Source: Suillus spraguei
Lineage: Eukaryota > Basidiomycota > Agaricomycetes > Boletales > Suillaceae
Reading direction: 5' to 3'
Assembly: GCA_016800925.1 (NCBI GenBank)
Contig: JABCPU010000039.1
Coordinates: 186,001 to 250,000 of the forward strand
DNA length: 64,000 bases
Below are positions 58,843 to 64,000 of this stretch, piece by piece. Made by a program: the position numbers and the translations under genes. The notes under the pieces are model-generated. The model was not told the origin of the DNA, did no database searches, and saw nothing but the letters and a program-made list of their open reading frames with translations. How positions within the stretch are numbered: position 1 is the stretch's first letter; the number at the start of each line of letters is the position of its first letter.

Positions 58843-59366
58843 CTAATCCAGACTTTCTGAATTCGACTGATATCCTTCCCATTTAGTCAAATTATCATTA
58901 ACATCCAGCATGCGTGTTCCATAGAACTGATGAGCTGTTGGCTTGGCAATATCCCAGCCGACTATCTTCCCATCCTCATTCCTATTCAAAGTCGCGCCCC
59001 ATATGCTAACGCGGTTGGTATTAGAATTGTAAGATGCAACACCAACGCCGCAGGTGTTGCATCTAAACCGTCGTTTGTATGGCTTGAGGATATTGTCGTA
59101 GAAATCTAATCGAGACTCGTGGGGTTCTGGATGTGTCCATGTGAATGCAGAAGCGTCGAAATGCATTGTGTGAACGAATGGACACGCTGTAATTCGAGAA
59201 TTATTAATATTCATCAAAACCGACGTGATTATACTTTACAAGTCAATTTCTGACAGGTCATACAGTGACAATACGCGCTCAAAATCGGAGGAGCAAAGAC
59301 AGCATATGAAATGGCCTGACAGAAACAACTGCCTTGCAAGAGCGGGATATGTGCATGATCAGTCAT
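58843..59366 (-). CDS. GFA/CENP-V-type zinc-binding protein
   Basis: Two exons, 59366-59240 and 59186-58843, add to 471 nt, 156 aa. Zinc ligands are visible in the standard order: GSCFCQAISYAVFAPP (CXC), YCHCMTCQK (CXC..C) and FRCNTCGVGVASY (CX2C). This is the glutathione-dependent formaldehyde-activating/CENP-V fold. Members bind zinc and some act on S-hydroxymethylglutathione; most fungal ones are uncharacterised. The start was set at the ATG in frame with the CXC motif. Divergent from ATP synthase subunit e, 232 bp apart. Confidence 0.87.
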
Positions 59367-59598
59367 TACTATGTAACTTCAAGGATATCAGATACGGTCG
59401 TGACGGTTCCCCTACACGGAAGAATTACGTCAGCGGGAAACGCCGACTTATTCCGCTGAAACTTGCAAAGCAGCTTTTCTATAAGCATACTCCAGGTTAG
59501 TCCTTCTCGCTTTCAATCTACTTGGCTTGCTAATATTTCATTATCCAAAGCTTCCTTAGAACTAACTTTCCTACTGAAAGTCAAAAAAAGGTCGAACG

Positions 59599-60037
59599 AT
59601 GTCCACCACACTTAACGTGCGCCGCCCTTTGTGTTTGCTGTATTAAACTCAAGTCGCTATGAACTAGGTTGCTCGCTACAGTGCTCTCCTTTCAGGTGTT
59701 TTCTACGGCATCTACCACCGTCGGTCACTCCAAAAAGCTCATGACCAAGACAAGGAACACCACGCAATACATCAACGTGAACAGTTGATAGCACAGGCGA
59801 AGGATGCATGGAGACAGAAGCAAGAGAGTGCAAAGGGGTCGGATGGTGGTAAGTCGCGCTTGTAATATTTTCCTATCAATTTTCCTGGTATTCACGGAAT
59901 GTGCTCCGACTCTTTTTTCGCATATTATGCGCGTATTCTTACATGTATACTAACCTTGAACTCCAGTCATCACAAACCCGGAAGACCCGCGGTTCGACCT
60001 CGAGAAGCTCGTTGCTAAATGGGAGAAAGATCTATAA
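59599..60037 (+). CDS. ATP21: Mitochondrial ATP synthase subunit e
   Basis: Three exons, 59599-59616, 59668-59848, 59967-60037, add to 270 nt, 89 aa. It starts MSTTLNVARYSALLSGVFYG: a single membrane helix with the GXXXG motif (GVFYG) that drives dimerisation of F1Fo-ATP synthase and cristae shaping. A charged coiled-coil follows (KAHDQDKEHHAIHQREQ) and the end is ITNPEDPRFDLEKLVAKW. The family's usual length is about 90 residues. Also called Tim11 in yeast. No defect. Confidence 0.92.
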
Positions 60038-60407
60038 TAGTTGTGTTACAACCCTTGTTTTCCTCCGTCGACTATACCTATAGATCGCCACTGCCATCCT
60101 CAGTGCGGCAGACGTAAATTTGATATATGAGTAATATCATCAGAACTGCTCTAATGTTTTTGTTCCTGCTGCTTGGAACGCGTTTAACTTAGTCTTATGA
60201 ACGAATTTGAATAACTGCGTGATATACGAACATAGCGCCGGTTAGCGCTGAAAATGAGATACTGTTTGGGAGGTGTATGTACATAATCCGTAAGCGCGGG
60301 ACGCGACGCGCCTTGTTACCTTCCTCCTTCGTTCCATCGCCTTCTTGACTGACCCAGACCGCTACACACAATATTGCTCATCTATCTCGTACAACCTACT
60401 ATCTGAG
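60038..60407 (+). other. Intergenic, promoter of the RBBP4-type gene
   Basis: No reading frame of interest; pyrimidine-rich near 60,320-60,360 just before the next start codon. Confidence 0.55.
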
Positions 60408-62328
<1,921 letters not shown>

Positions 62329-62491
62329 GTGTTTAGTGTAAATGGAAACGGAGAGGAATGATGATGAAATCCAAAGCTGATGATCATGATGAATACAATA
62401 TTTGTAACGTATGCCCTTTTAAAAATTCTAGCGGCGGACGGTATGGAGCAGTGTGTCGTGTATATATTACTCTTGTCAGAGTATCCGCGCA

Positions 62492-62795
62492 TTACAGGAA
62501 TACCAATCTGGCGAGTTCAAATAACACTGCAACATTGTCAGATTTAAATGAGCACGCTAGGACAGGTTGTACTCACCGCCACCAATAACAACAAATAAAA
62601 CGACGCCCAGAGCCCAAAGGCTGATAGGACTTCTTTTTGCCATAATTTCTTGGTGTGAAGGCTTTACTGCCTTCTTGCCCGACCGGACTGCATTAGCGAA
62701 TTGAGCATTCTTCCTTTTCAGGTCAAACTGAGTAGGCTAGATGAGTGTATCGTGTTAGCATCAATATAAGAGTATTAGTTCAATACAAGTACCAT
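62492..62795 (-). CDS. YSY6: RAMP4/SERP1 (Ysy6) ER translocon-associated protein
   Basis: Three exons, 62795-62793, 62736-62577, 62526-62492, add to 198 nt, 65 aa; human SERP1 has 66. Exon 1 holds only the ATG as coding sequence, followed at once by a GTACTT donor. The cytosolic part, LKRKNAQFANAVRSGKKA, precedes the single C-terminal membrane helix SLWALGVVLFVVIGG and the tail VLFELARLVFL. The family is tail-anchored in the ER and binds the Sec61 complex and ribosome exit area, supporting membrane proteins under stress. Confidence 0.88.
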
Positions 62796-64000
62796 TGATT
62801 CAAATTTAACAGAGACGAAAGAGTGGTGTAGTGCTCGGAGAGAAGAATAAGTATGAACAGCTGTATGTGTGACGCAAGTTGATAAGGAACCAATGACCTT
62901 TACAGTAAGTACGTGTCAGTCCAAAAAGGCAAGTAGTTCTTTGGGGTGTCCAAACAACCGTCCACATTTCACTATCAGCACAGTCCCATTCTTCTTTTGT
63001 ATTTCTCCCAGTGATCAGTGACGATTTTTTTCAATGACCAGTTCAAGGGCGTATCGACATATAATATCACACACGGTCCCCCTTCTCACATCGATAAGGA
63101 ATATGCGCTGTAATCGTATATCCGATGGAACTGCATGGGTCAGTACGACCTGAAGCCTTGAAGCGCGAGCAGTGGATCAAGCCTACGGCAGAGTTCGTTG
63201 AACCAGGCGTTTAGGGTGCGTCTTTGAGCATGTTGCACGGCTAGTGCAACAACAAAGCGAATCCAGTGGCAGTATTAATAGATGACTCCAAGTCTAATCG
63301 CTCTCATACTTTCCTTCTACAATATGCAGAAGGAAAGGTTGAGAGAGACAAACCGATGGTCATTTTCTCGATCCATGTGCCAATATTAATAAATGGCTCT
63401 GAGTCTAATCCCTCTCGTCTTTCCCACTGCTATCATCAGGTGGAAAGATCGAGAGAGGCACCCAGACCCATAACTAATTTCCTACCGAGTAATGTTCCAA
63501 GAACAGTGCAATAACCATCCCTCCTGTCTTCAATGCTGATGACGCAACCTGATTGAAGGCTAGAGGGAGATCTAGTATCTCACAAGTACCGATGGTACAA
63601 GACCTCACTTGATCGAGGGCCAACCCCACCTCAAGCTACCTACTAACAAAAAACGAACGGCAATCTAGTACTTCACAAGTACATTGATCGCCTTGCTTAC
63701 GTAGATAACGCAAGCCCAGACACGGACCTGGCTCAAGATTCTACTTCAATTCAACTATGTCATGTAATGCAATCGATAAATTATGAACTACTTCGCTGAT
63801 AAGACACGTTATGAGTTGGCATGACGCGTCTCACTGGCAGCTTCGAGACTACTAAGACTGTTCGAGTCCGTTGTTCCCTGTGACGTGAACATGATATCAG
63901 CACTGTATTAAGACGCAACACGAGGCTCTGGTTCATCATCCCCAAGATCACCGCTCCTCACGGGCATCTGCACCGCCTCTTAAGCACGCCCTCCGTCAAT
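62796..64000. other. Terminal region without a gene, repeat-bearing
   Basis: The first part should hold the RAMP4 promoter. From 63,100 on only short frames occur. Direct repeats of TCTAGTA[TC][CT]TCACAAGTAC lie near 63,572 and 63,665, besides the hairpin tandem repeat listed separately. Confidence 0.55.
63270..63463. repeat. Two-unit tandem repeat, each unit with a hairpin
   Basis: Units at 63,270-63,357 and 63,381-63,463, period about 111 bases, start ATTAATA and share GAGTCTAATC. Each contains an inverted repeat: TACTTTCCTTCT with AGAAGGAAAGGTT in unit 1, and CGTCTTTCC with GGAAAGATCG in unit 2. Confidence 0.65.

Overview
This window looks like genomic DNA of a mushroom-forming basidiomycete (Agaricomycetes). 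Genes are split by many short GT-AG introns of about 45-65 nt, often with CTAAC/CTGAC-like branch sites. The protein families present (F-box-like LRR proteins, polyporopepsin-type aspartic peptidases, DUF2235-ARM fusions, MFS permeases, chromodomain Ty3/gypsy elements, PIF/Harbinger relics) fit that group. No rRNA, tRNA or CRISPR array was seen.

Layout. 1-7,568: a Ty3/gypsy chromovirus lacking only the first 41 bases of its 5' LTR. Its LTRs are almost identical, yet pol is broken by several frame changes and one nonsense codon. An extra zinc-knuckle ORF lies between pol and the 3' LTR. 7,866-9,188: a broken PIF/Harbinger transposase. 9,858-15,671: two copies of a roughly 2.45-kb unit, each carrying an allantoate-permease-type MFS transporter; the first is intact (482 aa), the second has a 1-base deletion. 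18-19.2 kb: a decayed F-box gene. 19.9-21.2 kb: an unrecognised 408-aa protein with three internal WRWIN repeats. 22.5 kb: a 76-aa stand-alone dsRNA-binding domain. 24.1-24.6 kb: a foldback/MITE-like element.

25.7-32.3 kb is a conserved housekeeping block: calnexin, U5 snRNP GTPase Snu114/EFTUD2, and prefoldin subunit 1, the last two divergent from a 165-bp promoter. 32.8-35.0 kb holds an MFS transporter plus scrambled fragments of a relative. 35.7-37.9 kb and 45.75-47.96 kb are two copies of a segment with an aspartic peptidase gene, bordered by copia RNase H sequence. Between them lies a large gene joining a DUF2235 (Tle1-like) hydrolase to armadillo repeats.

48.7-62.8 kb is a second dense housekeeping block: SSP120-like EF-hand protein, DOP1 (Dopey), a basic nuclear-looking protein, a GFA/CENP-V-like protein, ATP synthase subunit e, the histone chaperone Msi1/Hat2 (RBBP4), and the ER protein RAMP4/Ysy6. 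The secretory-pathway genes (calnexin, SSP120, DOP1, RAMP4) are ordinary single-copy genes; I see no operon-like functional unit. The last 1.2 kb contains hairpin-bearing tandem repeats and no gene.

Exon structures were derived by hand from splice signals and frame continuity. Protein lengths are given where the exons add up to a whole number of codons.
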